Below, piece by piece: positions 1 to 9,796 of a DNA stretch of 13,575 bases. This DNA comes from Pleurotus ostreatus/Saccharomyces cerevisiae fusant (taxonomy: Eukaryota > Opisthokonta): assembly GCA_024196135.1 (NCBI GenBank), contig JAMQCK010000955.1:1-13575 (forward strand), given 5' to 3'. Under the pieces are notes generated by a model. That model saw only the letters and a program-made list of their open reading frames with translations. It made no database searches and was not told where the DNA came from. Positions within the stretch are counted from its first letter, which is position 1. Each line of letters starts with the position of its first letter. Position numbers and translations under genes: made by a program.

Positions 1-93
1 GAACGCAAAATCCGAAACTGAACCTGGTCCTTCCCGCCGACCGTAGTCTATCATACAATCCGAGTTTTCCTGTTTATATAGTACATGTCGTAG

Positions 94-1968
94 CTACTGC
101 ATTAACTCAAAGGCTGTCGACAATGTTACCTCCAGCATCCAGTCGATTTCTCGCCTGGTAACGGTCATCAGTGACAAACTCAAGCGATCGAACGAGATGC
201 GACTTGCCTCCTCTATGAGGTCCGGTTCAATGTTTGGCAGGGCCTCTCTGGCATCTCCCGCGAGCGGTACGATATCCCAGCGGGTCGGCGCGTTACCGAT
301 GCAGAGGCAGATGTCCTCAGGGAGATATGCGCCGTGCTCGGCGTTGAAGCGCTCGCGCACCTGCATCTCTTCTATATACAGTGTTAGCTGAAAGCACGTA
401 GACGAGCAGAAGAGATAAAACGAAAGGAGAAGGTACCCAAGCGTCCACTCACCCGCTGTCATGGCCTCCAGTTGCTCCATCATACCCCGGATCACCGTTT
501 CTGCAGCTTCTCGATAGTGCCGTCGACGCGCAATCTCGAGCACGAGCTTGTTGAAGGAGGCCTGGTACGCGCAATATTGGTCGTGCAGCTGCTGCAGTGG
601 TTCGAGCCGTTGATGAAGGCGTGCGAGATGGTTATCGGTGGCAGCCTGGTAAGCCCTGAGCGTCAGACATGGGAAGAGCAGATGTCAGAACGACTAGAGG
701 CATACCTCAACGGTGTCCTGGTTGACGAGCATCTCGGACATGATCTCTCCGAGCTGGTTGAGGTCGTTGAGCGTGCCACGGAGGCTGTCGAGGTAGACTT
801 TGCCGGCGCTCTCAGCAGCGGAAAGACGATCGCTACTATCAGTGAGCAAAAGAGGGAAGGATCGGTCGAGGACATAGACGCACCGAAGCTCCTCCACTGT
901 GTGCAGACAGTCTTCGAGCTCAGCCATGATTGACGGCAGCTCGTCCGTGTCCACATGCATCTCTGCATTCAGAGCGCTCAGCAGGACGTGACAATCCTTA
1001 TGAGGTCACTCACGTTCTATCTCTTCTTCGGTATGCGCATGCCCCTCCTCCGTGATGTGCAGCGCATTGGCCATCTGGTCGTAGTGTCGAGCGAGGTCCT
1101 CGAGGTGACCAGCCATCGAGTGTATAGTCGAGTCTTGCATGGTCAGGACCTCCTCCATGGCGGGCAGTGCACCCAAGTCGGGCAGTTCGTGCTTGATGTT
1201 ATCCACAGATCGCATGAGCGTCTCGGGATAGTCCAGCGTCTTACTGAGCGTATCCTGCGTTCTGTATTAGCGTCGACCGCCCCAATACGCATTCCAGACC
1301 TCACCTACATCCAGCGCCGTACGCTCCTCGTCCATAGCTTCCAGAACCTGGTCGATCGCGCGGTCGTCAACAAAGTCGCGCAGGTTTTTCCACCGGCGGC
1401 GATCCGAAGCGCGCGGCGGGCGGCGGAGGTCGCGCACGGTGTCAGAGGGGCTCTGTGAGTGCCGCCGCTCGTCGTCGTCAGAATGCTGGCTGCCGAAGAG
1501 GGATGATGATTCGGAGGCTTCGTGGAAGTCTGGGGGGACGAGCTGGGACTCAAGGGAGTCGAGGATGCTGTCAAGCGCGGTGGTGTGTTGAGTACGAGAC
1601 GCATCAAAGGTCTGAGCAAGCTTAGTTGTGTGCGATAGCAGCAGAGAGCACACGCACCTTGACTTGGTCCATCATGCTCCTGCGCCGATCCGCTAAGCGC
1701 GACGCCACCGCGGCGGCTACCTATACATCCCGTTGGTTCCGCCGAGAAGATGGGAAGGACCACTCACCTTGAGCTGCTGCACTACGCCGTCTGCAATCCA
1801 CCGCACCTTCGCATCGATTGCGAGGACGTCCACGGCGCACACTGCTGATGCTTTGGAGGAATCCCGCGCACGCGAGCATAGCTGCTCGCCGTGCTGAAGC
1901 GCCTTCTTCGACTGAAGAACGAGGGACACCAGATGCCGCTGCTCATTATTCGTTATTGTGTCTGCCAT
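94..1968 (-). CDS. ATG17: Autophagy-related protein 17 (Atg17), seven exons
   Basis: Atg17 is the coiled-coil scaffold that recruits the Atg1 kinase-Atg13 complex to the phagophore assembly site when autophagy is induced. My exons are 1968-1768, 1720-1658, 1611-1309, 1254-1014, 962-706, 645-453 and 371-94. All junctions are GT-AG and in phase, giving 511 residues, a normal size for the family. Seen in the sequence: the N-terminal LVSLVLQSKKALQHGEQLC block, DAKVRWIADGVVQQLK ending exon 1, an LVPPDFH segment, DTLSKTLDYPETL at the start of exon 4, HYDQMANAL, an LEIARRR segment and a C-terminal FNAEHGAYLPEDIC block. The order and spacing fit fungal Atg17; the match is from memory of the family. 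The start is the ATG of MADTITNN. The third exon could start nine bases earlier (1620), which adds three residues in frame. Introns are 46-81 nt. No TATA box is obvious upstream. Confidence 0.85.
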
Positions 1969-2267
1969 ATATGATGTGCGCGGACAGCGCGCAAGCTGTC
2001 GCGATGACGGTCAAGACCAGGAGGCGGATAGACGGCCCGACGTAGCCGCTCGCCACTCCCGGTGTCAGTCAAGACGAAGTACATGTTTCTTCGTATAGAT
2101 ATCATAATGTGTAACACAGAGACTTGTAAGCAGACAAGCGTTAACTAGTTGGAGCAGTGGTCACGAGTAAATATAAGTAAGTATGTCCGTCGAGGACGTT
2201 CAATTCGCCGCATAGATTAAATTAATTTCCAAGGCAATATAGCGCCTGCCACGACGCGCGCAGTTCG
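1969..2267. other. Intergenic region between ATG17 and the membrane protein gene
   Basis: About 300 bases separate the ATG17 start codon from the stop codon of the gene upstream on the same strand. The part at 2090-2230 is AT-rich compared with the genes. It should hold the ATG17 promoter and the 3' UTR of the neighbour. I see no TATA box at a useful distance, no tRNA and no convincing ORF. Confidence 0.5.
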
Positions 2268-4147
2268 TCAAACCAGAATACTCTGCAGCGCATTTCCAAC
2301 TGGCCCAGGTATGACTGAAGACCTCACCGGCGGCATAAAATACTCATATACCACCTGGAGTGGCGATCGCTGTTCGTCGTTGTCAAACGGTGTGTCGAGT
2401 CGGCCAAAAGGACATTGGCTTACATGCCTATGCTCGACTCGCCTGTCTTCAATTAGATCTTCAAGCTTCGATCGAACCTCTTGACAGTGCCTCTGGATGC
2501 GACCGCCGGTGTTAAGATCGAACTGCGCGAAAGAAAATGTGATAAACGTAAGATGGTTGGGCGTACGACGCTCACGTTTAGCATGAAATCTAGTAATGCT
2601 CGATCCTTTTGCGCCCTATCCTCGATTGAAGGAACTGCTTCCTTGTTATGCTCGGCGTCCACGATGTCGGATAGAATGCGCAGAGGCACTTCAAAAGCGT
2701 CCGCGACCCCGTCCAGTTGCTCGCGGATGTTGTAGATGGCCTTTGCGACGTCGGACTGCATATTGTATGGAGATGCCGGATCTGAACTGACATCAGAGAT
2801 GTTCGAGAAAGGGCAAGAACAGGCGTTGCCAAGTACTCACCGACTAAGACGGCCCTCATGCTCGTCTTGAATGTGTCCATATAGATAGTTACGAAAAGGA
2901 GGACCCATGCAGGTAGTGAATCGGACAACACTGTTATGATCAGGTGGATGAGGACGATGAACAGCCAGAACACGCGATATAGCGAGCACAGGAGCCTGAA
3001 CACTCTGTCAAATAGGGTGGGGGGCACGATGATTTTCTACGCAGCAGCAAATGTGTTAGTTGAGCGACGGCGATATATAGGTAGAGGAGTCGACTTACCT
3101 TAGCGTATTCACGCCAGCGTGCTTGTGCCTCTTGCATAGTCCAGCGTAGATCATTAACTTTTCCCATCAGGTCACTGTCTAGTAGTACACGATATGAACG
3201 CGCAGGCCATGGTGAGAGGCCTCATACCGACTCACAGTGCAGGGAGTCCGAGCAGCTACGGAGCTCGCTGGTAGGACTGAGGCGCTGAAAACAGTCCGGA
3301 TCGATGATCGGTACGACGTGCAGGAGATGGGCGTTCGTGGCGGCCATCATAAACAACGTTCGCGTATCCGGCACGGCGGTCTGGACAAAACTCGAACCTA
3401 TGGCCGGGGCTTAGCTTTGGGCAGCACGAGAAGCAGTGGGGAGTTACCTCGATGGAAAGATCGGAGAGAAAATCTGCTGAGGACGACGTCGCCGCCTGGG
3501 CTAATGGGTGTGTTGGCGATCACTTCCCCGAGATGAACTGTGGCCCTTCGCGCTGCTGAACAAGAATGTGGCTGTTAATTGAAAGGTCCGAAGGGGCGCA
3601 TCGGCGCATGACGTACGCTGCAACGAAGATATGTGGGCCCGATCCTCGAGTGAATGCGGCAAGCACTTCCAAATCACCCCCCAGAGACCGTCTAAAGCTA
3701 CGCCTACTGATATCACGGACTGAACGGGTTCTCTGAAGTCCTCGAGCGCCGCAAGCTTGCAGGCAGGTCTCGATCGCGCGAGGATCTGGAAAAGGGGGCT
3801 GACCGAGTTTCAGCAACCCACTTCAGTCTGAAGAGATCGGGTACTTACCCCATCTCCCAGGACGATGGGTTGCGTTCGTCAAAAATCTGCTCGAGGGCCT
3901 CTATCGCGGATAACAGCCCGGCGCCAACGGGATTGTCAGGGTCATTGACCAGCGTTTCCGAGGATAGTTCGGGATCGATGGTAACTACCGTCGTCAGCCA
4001 TGAGTACACGTGAGGTACGTCCTGTGCGGACCAGTAAGGGTGGGCGTGTTCTGCTCGTCTGTCGCAGATGCGTCGAGGAAATCCATCTTGAAGGCGGGGA
4101 AAGGGACATCCCTCAGAAGTGGTCTTTCAGTTATATATATTTTCCGT
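2268..4147 (-). CDS. Conserved-looking protein of unknown function with hydrophobic segments, nine 3' exons
   Basis: I do not recognise the family. Exons that join in phase are 4147-4032, 3984-3849, 3768-3617, 3555-3448, 3397-3236, 3178-3099, 3036-2841, 2781-2576 and 2522-2268, together about 470 residues, ending in a TGA. Exon 3036-2841 holds two hydrophobic runs (around LFIVLIHLIITVL and LPAWVLLFVTIYM), so a membrane anchor is likely. Just before it is an amphipathic stretch (LRWTMQEAQARWREYAK); after it come acidic helical segments (IREQLDGVADAFEVPLRIL) and a C-terminal tail. The first two junctions are weak: the donor at 4031 is GTCCGC. The exon from 3768 needs an unusual GAG acceptor, because the better CAG acceptor at 3786 breaks the frame. 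In the last exon a 57-nt in-frame stretch from 2425 has a GTAAGC donor and a CAG acceptor and may be an intron. The 5' end is missing here. Confidence 0.6.
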
Positions 4148-5090
4148 CTGGGACAGCATGCAGGCAGTATTCACAGGACCAGGAGGCAAAAGCGGGCGAA
4201 GTGCGGACCACGCCCATGGGCTTCGTCGACCTCGAGGCCAAGGCGGTATCGGCGGTAGGGACGAGCGCAGCTTGTATCCCACGGATGAGTCCTTCTTTCT
4301 GCAAGAAGTCGATATGAAGGCGGCGTCCTGCACTCAGCCGGACGCTATCGCTGTGAATCTGCCCGTTTCGTCCAAAGTGCTGAGGAATTGGTTGAGGCCA
4401 TCGGTATGATGCGCGTACCCACCCAGTTCGACAACATGATGATCCATCGATTGCCAGTTCTCACGGGAGCGCTCAAGCTTTGTGGGGAACAAGGTGTCAG
4501 GACGTGGTTCGAGTTGAAGAGGTACGAACCGCAGCGTGTGAATTTCCGAAAGTACAATGGTCACATGTGACAGGTTGAAGTTCGGGCTTAGCGTCGTCTT
4601 CAAGTTCAAGCAGAAGGATACAAATTTCTTCAGTTCACAAGTATGCTGTAGCTGACGCTCTATCCTGCGAGTAGAGGAAGCCGACAGCACTGCGGTTCCT
4701 GCGTAAGAAACCCTGCATATTTTTTGCGCACGAACGACTCGCCGGGTGTCTCAACGTCCAGCGGGGAAGCACTGTCTATTGCGAGGTGAAATGAGCCACC
4801 CGTGCGATGGATGGCGTACGGGCCTATGCAAGCGCGGCCATCACCACGGCCTTCACGTGTTCATTTCCGCAGCATTCGTGCGAGTCCGATGTGCTCGTGC
4901 TCGTCTCACTACCGAAGTTCATTAGGCGGGAGAAGCCTCCTACTCCCATTGTACAGGGACCTCCCCTCCGCCTCGAGTCTGGGCTCGCAGCTATAGCTTC
5001 TCCGATTTCGCCTGTCTCTAACGCGACGAGTCTTCTCTCGGCAATCGCCAACGCCTTCTCGTCGAGATCTAGGACAGATAACTGAGTGCA
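4148..5090 (-). CDS. Probable 5' exons of the membrane protein gene, structure unresolved
   Basis: Three open, protein-like stretches lie upstream of the readable exons on the same strand. About 5085-4920 reads through DLDEKALAIAERRLVALETG after a CAG acceptor, and can be cut at a GTGAGA donor after MNFG. About 4785-4700 reads SASPLDVETPGESFVRKKY after a TAG acceptor. About 4357-4220 reads RRLHIDFLQKEGLIRG after a CAG acceptor. The stretch 4690-4400 is open in one minus frame but I cannot join it to the others. The pieces may belong to the gene that ends at 2268 or to a separate one; I could not find a start codon or a complete chain of phased introns. I recognise no domain. Confidence 0.35.
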
Positions 5091-5576
5091 TAAGTTATAG
5101 CCTGCGCCAAGCCTGCACTATATTTGTTCCTTGAGTCAGTCACTGCCAACGAGTTCACAGATACTCAATGGAAGGGAGTAAGGTGAATGGGAAGTCCACA
5201 AGGCAATGGCATTCCAGGAATAACCCGCCAAGGTTGGAGTGTGTTCAGGAAGTTCCCGTCCGTCGGATAGATGGGATCATGGGTCGGTGGCTGTAGGAAG
5301 CAGCCTGAGCCAAGCCATCCTCGCGGTGCCATTGAGTGCACTTCACGGACTTCCACTGCCTAGAACCGCCATGTATCGCGTTTGAGCATCCGCACACGAG
5401 GTCAGGACAGAAAGAACACTGAACGACTCACACGACGCCCCGTACGCCGGTAGGAAATTGCCAAAATGCCAACTCGATATACGCACTTCTGAATCCACCG
5501 ATTACATGCTGTGAGTACTAGGGCAAGAATTTCGCAAGGTTGACAGCCAGTCGACCCCGCCAGGGCAGCACAAGCC
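5091..5576. other. Stretch without a resolved gene downstream of the lectin
   Basis: This holds the lectin 3' UTR and possibly the start of the next minus-strand gene. One minus-strand frame (5356-5165) is open and has a protein-like run (PIYPTDGNFLNTLQPWRV), but I could not connect it to an exon on either side. No RNA gene or repeat is seen. Confidence 0.3.
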
Positions 5577-7074
5577 TTAGAGGACGATGGACCTGACCGT
5601 TACGCCCTTCGGGACGTCATCCTACGACGCGCAGTGTCAGATTGTTCCTAAATCTCTCCCAAGACACTTACGTAGGTTAAGCCAGTCTGAGGGCTATTCG
5701 AGAAGGAGGCAAGGTTTGATATATCGATCAGCAATCAGCCTCGATAGTAGACTGTGGGAACTTACTCGAAGAACACGGCCTTGTCGAGGAAGCGACCCGA
5801 CTCATCGCTGTTGGTCAGCGACAGCGACAAGGAGCTTATTTCCTGAGTCGCGTCCTGGACGCAGGACACAGTACCGCTCAGGATGTCGAAGCCCTGGCGA
5901 CGCCCATTCAGTGCAGGTATCAACGCCGAATACTGACCACCTACGTCGACCTTGATAGCCTCGTTGGCGTAGCTAACAACATAGCCCTTGAAGACTACGC
6001 GGACAATGAGCCCGCGGTATTGAATTCGTGTGAAGACGCACCCTTCTCGTACGAAGTCCCATCAAAGAGGGGCGGGCGCGGCCTCACGTCGGCCAGACCG
6101 CTCTTGGCCCAGATACTCTCGAATAGAGCCTGATCTGGGGCGAAGTAGCTGCGTACACGCGGTTGAAGCAAGTAGAAGAAGCGAAGGAAGGGGGGAAGCC
6201 GACGCACATGCGGTCCGGGTACTCCACAATGACCTTGCCCTTCAGCTTTCCGTTCTTGTCAAGGACGGCCTGGATCTGACGGCCCGTGAGGCTCTTCTGG
6301 TTCAGGACCCACCCGCGGTTGTGGCTGCCATCGTTCCAGGTGCCCTCCCAGCCCTGCACTTTGGTGCCATTGGCGGATTGACTGAGCACACGCGTGAGGG
6401 AACGCTCGTGATGACTCGCAAGCGAGACCCACTCACCCCTTTTCGAGGTCGATGAAGGCTGGGATGAACAAATCAGAATTCCGTCGAGGGTAAAATCAGA
6501 GAGCGCAGCTCACTCTTCGTCTTCACGCTCTGGAACCTGTGGGAAGCAAAATTTGACGACGCGGCGCATGCAGCTAGACGAACTAGGTGCCTACCTCCAG
6601 TATGCGGACGACGACGGGTGCCTGATGATCCAGTGCTGGTTGTCCGTCTTGTTGTACGGGTACCCAATGATCTCAGTGCCGTTGGCGGAGTTGCCTGGAA
6701 AGAGAGGTCTGCAGTCAGCTCCTCTAAATACGCTAGCCTGTCTGCTCACTGCTGTCGACATCCAGACACTTGTTCGTAGCGATATTGAGCGCCACCCACT
6801 TCGCGTCGTCCGAGGTCCCGGAGTCCGATTTGTCAGTGGGCTTGAGGAACCAGAGTTGCTTCAGGCGGTCTGCGCCGTTGAGCTTCTCCCATCCCTGGAC
6901 GGGATGGCCTACAAACATCAGTAAACAATCGTACGCCAGACGTAGAGGACCTACCATCCAGATGCAGCGCCGTGCCCGTGCCGACGTTCGTGATGGTGTC
7001 TAGACAGCGCATCAGCAAGCACACGGAGCAGTGGAGCTTGAGAGCAACTCACAGACGCCAGAAAGGAAAGTCAT
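5577..7074 (-). CDS. MOA-like chimerolectin: ricin-B beta-trefoil plus degenerate papain-like domain
   Basis: Exons by eye: 7074-7053, 6999-6955, 6908-6750, 6694-6595, 6536-6514, 6458-6437, 6381-6208, 6148-6042, 5994-5945, 5893-5766, 5693-5672 and 5621-5577. All are in phase, giving about 298 residues (315 if the intron at 5944-5894 is kept), close to the 293 of Marasmius oreades agglutinin. The N-terminal half has three beta-trefoil repeats with LHLD/PVQGW, CLDV/NGTEIIGY and FIDL/NGTKVQGW motifs and QLW and QHW signatures; the third QxW is RGW. The first repeat has a shortened loop. The C-terminal half matches the MOA papain-like domain in order: FAPDQALFESIWAKSGL, a GFDIL block and FFDPQTG. 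In MOA the protease residues are Cys215, His257 and Glu274. Here no His is encoded from exon 8 onward, the only Cys is in TVSCVQ, and the Glu is Asp, so protease activity is unlikely. There is no signal peptide. Such lectins bind glycans and serve fungal defence; that role is inferred. Confidence 0.8.
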
Positions 7075-7160
7075 TGCGCTGGTTTCAAAGTCGATGTGAG
7101 GTCGAGTGCGGGGGTGTAACCAGTGGTGGTTGCTGTAGTGAAGCGTCGACCTCTTCAGCC

Positions 7161-7167
7161 TTTATAC
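7161..7167 (-). promoter_or_regulatory. TATA box of the chimerolectin gene
   Basis: The minus strand reads GTATAAA here, 87 bases upstream of the lectin ATG. This leaves room for a start site about 30 bases downstream and a short 5' UTR. A TATA box fits a strongly or stage-regulated gene such as a fruiting-body lectin, but regulation is not shown. Confidence 0.55.
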
Positions 7168-7199
7168 TTGCGCAGCGAATTTCCCGTTATCCTTTCGCC

Positions 7200-8087
7200 A
7201 TCGCGTAGCTATTTGGCCTCGTCACGATGGCCGGAAGCTACATAATGAGGAAGGGACCCCGAAGGCTCAGCATGAACAGGCGCCCTGCGCCATGACGATA
7301 TAGAGGACCCTCCAAGTGGAGAGTGGCGAGCGAAGAAGGTCATGCTCACCACAGCAGTTCGGCGACAAATAGGCGGAAATGGCACGCGCTTCACCCCTGG
7401 CTTGCTCGTACGTCCTCCCTCTTGGTGATGAATGTACCAAAATCTAACGAGTGACCGTCCTCGCTTCCGTGCTCAGCTTCGCCATCCCTCGTGAGCCCTC
7501 ACGATGTCGACGCCATTCGCCTGCTGTACCCAGGGCATACGCGCACCAGCAGGTAGAGCGGACAACGGCGCCGCGGCGACTGACGCAGGCGGCCTGCTGC
7601 CGCCAAGACTAGTCAGTCCATTCTATTTTTTTGGGAAGGCGAATCGCGCAGATAAACACCACAGTGCTACGAGTACGACGGAGTCAGGCTTCGAGGCAAA
7701 TGCGGACTCGGCAAAGTCCGTAGATCTGTTCGGCATATGCCGAGAAGGCGATATCGACTTTCCTCTTCGCCTTCCCGCCATATCATTATGCACGGATGTG
7801 TGCTGCAGTGCCCGCACGATGAGATCAATTGATACGGTGACGGACCTTTGACTTGCGTATGCGCCTACACTAAACGACCCAGACCATAGCCAACGACCAG
7901 AATAATTGCGAGCGACTTCAAGTGGCAAAGTCTCCAAGATAGCTCTCTTTGGAAGAAAGGACGGCAACACATTATAGCTCTCATACGCCCACATGAGCTG
8001 AAAACGAGAGAAAAGCAATCAATCACATTCATTATTGTACAATTTGTCTGCTCAAGTCGCCGTTTAGTACATCGAGGTCAGAAGTAG
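7200..8087. other. Unassigned stretch between the lectin promoter and the NmrA-like gene
   Basis: Nearly 0.9 kb with no gene I can support. One minus-strand frame is open from 8018 to 7623; it follows a good TTTTCAG acceptor and contains an ATG (MWAYESYN), but shows no domain and has no clear donor upstream. A plus-strand frame (7504-7851) overlaps it. Either could be a short lineage-specific gene, or the acceptor could belong to a 3' UTR intron of the NmrA-like gene. A 14-bp perfect palindrome lies at 7730-7743. Confidence 0.3.
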
Positions 8088-8092
8088 TCAGC

Positions 8093-9260
8093 TCACTGCG
8101 CCTTCGCGAACGCAGGGTTTCCCTTGATGAACTCCTCCCACGTTGTGAGCGGCTCGTCGACGAGCTGAAGATATATCAGTCAAGGCGCGCCGGGCGGTAG
8201 ATAGTGGATTACTCACCGACTGGCTCCAGTCCAGCTTCTCGCCGCCATAGTACCCAAACTCGTACACGAGGCGCATGTTCTGCAACAGCTCCTCCTGCGC
8301 GGCCGGCGGCATGCCAAACTTGCCCAGCTGCTCCTTGAACGCGTCATTCGGCACGGTCACGAACGTCGCCTCCTTGCCTGCCTCCGGGTACACCTTCTTG
8401 AACCCCCCGAGGATCTCGAGCGGCGTGACATAGGCAGTCGCACCGAGAACGCGCTTGCCGAGCGTCGCCTCGCGTTTGAGGAAGATCGCCTTGACGAACT
8501 TGCCCGTGTCGCGGTCGGTGGCGAAGAGCGGGATGGGCGCGTCCGCGGGCATGGGCATAGCGAGCGTCCACTTGCCCTCGGGCGAGGGGTGGAAGTTCAT
8601 GCTAGGGATATTGTCCATGTAGAAGCCGGGGAGGAAGAAGGTGGCGGGAATGCCGAGCTCGCGGATGTAGTCCTCAACCTTGGCCTTGCTGTCGAAGTGG
8701 TGGACCTCGGAGAGGACACCGTTCGTGACTGAAGGACGGTAAGGCGAAGATCCTCAAAGTAAAGGCGAGAGTACCTACGCTTGGTGACATTGAGCAGGCT
8801 GCTCCAGACGAGGTGCTGGACGTTCTCTTCCTGGTATGATGTTAGTGAACGGACAAAGAATGTAAGTAGAGCAGGAATTATATGTACCTTACAAACGTCG
8901 GCAATGTTCTTGCCCTGCGTGATCTCCTTTTCCTCACTCATGCTATCCCAGAAGTTGGTGACCGCGTAGACGCCGTAAGCGCCCTTGATGGCCTTGCGCA
9001 AGGACTCCTTGTCGTCGAGGTCGGCCTGGAAACCCGCAAGTCAGCTTTCTGCGAAACAAGGTCCAAAGTAGAAGTAGACCCACAGCAACGACCTCGACGC
9101 CCCTCGCAGCGAGCGCCTTAGCACTGTCCTTCGACACGTCGCGCGTAACGCCGCGAAGTGCGAACTTGCGTGACGCAACAGAGTCGGCGAGGATGCTGTT
9201 GACGACAGAGCCGCCCTGCTTGCCAGTGGCGCCGAAGATAGTGAGGATTTGCTTGGGCAT
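8093..9260 (-). CDS. NmrA-like family NAD(P)-binding protein, five exons
   Basis: Exons 9260-9084, 9025-8888, 8830-8779, 8728-8217 and 8164-8093 join in phase with GT-AG introns of 50-58 nt and encode 316 residues, a usual length for the family. The protein starts MPKQILTIFGATGKQG, with the GxxGxxG dinucleotide-binding motif at residues 10-16 after the first beta strand. It then has AADLDD at the exon 1/2 junction and YGVYAVTNFW in exon 2. These are hallmarks of NmrA-like atypical short-chain dehydrogenases: Rossmann-fold proteins that usually lack the catalytic YxxxK and sense the NAD(P) redox state or act as isoflavone-reductase-like enzymes. No signal peptide, so the protein is probably cytosolic or nuclear. 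The substrate or partner cannot be told; it need not be the nitrogen regulator NmrA itself. A TATA box lies upstream. Confidence 0.9.
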
Positions 9261-9326
9261 GGTGTGTAGTTATGGGAAGTTATGCAAGAGTAAGGGATGC
9301 TGGAAGTACGCCTCATCGTCCACCTC

Positions 9327-9333
9327 TTTTATA
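9327..9333 (-). promoter_or_regulatory. TATA box of the NmrA-like gene
   Basis: The minus strand reads TATAAAA, 67 bases upstream of the ATG at 9260. Position and sequence fit a fungal core promoter. Confidence 0.6.
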
Positions 9334-9796
9334 CCCTTGCTTCGCCAAGGGCGAGACTCCATTCTTCGTCATGGCGGCTGCGCCTGCGGGTAAATTGGAG
9401 AGAAAGAGTAGAGTACAGACATAAACATGTCTTCTCTCAAGCCCGGCACTCCCTTCGTAAGCTTATGGACTCGAAGAGTTGGTGTTGACAGTAGAGCGGG
9501 TAAATTCAACTCGTTGCCTAATCGCTTTCACGTATGAAATGGGGGATTCCCACGGTCTCGGCATCATCCGGGCCTTATTACGAACCGTGACATGACGCGT
9601 TCGAATTGCGCTGACTGCTGGCGAAAGTTCAGGAAAGGGTCTGTCAGCGAGAAGGTGTTTGCGCCTACGCGAAAAGACGTCCGATAGACGATTACAGCAT
9701 GTCACGTCACGCGGGGCACGATAGCCGAGGAAAACCCGGGTCAGGTGGCGTCGGGTCTCGACCGATCGTCCGGATCCCAGGAACGCGGGGCCAAAC

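Noticed and set aside
1..93. Possible gene at the left edge.
   Set aside because: Only the ATG17 3' flank is seen; nothing coding in 93 bases.
472..933. Plus-strand ORF of 153 codons.
   Set aside because: Antisense shadow of ATG17 exons 5 and 6, which carry family motifs on the minus strand.
4000..4409. Three overlapping plus-strand ORFs.
   Set aside because: Overlapping each other in different frames and antisense to a better minus-strand exon (4147-4032).
5587..6133. Plus-strand two-exon reading frame (5587-5671 joined to 5739-6133, 159 aa) with an in-frame upstream stop, ATG start and GT-AG intron.
   Set aside because: It lies fully antisense to lectin exons that match the MOA domain order and length on the other strand. 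It has no recognisable motif, so I treat it as a shadow; a transcript would be needed to revive it.
7504..7851. Plus-strand ORF of 115 codons.
   Set aside because: No domain, no promoter signal and it competes with an equally weak minus-strand frame.
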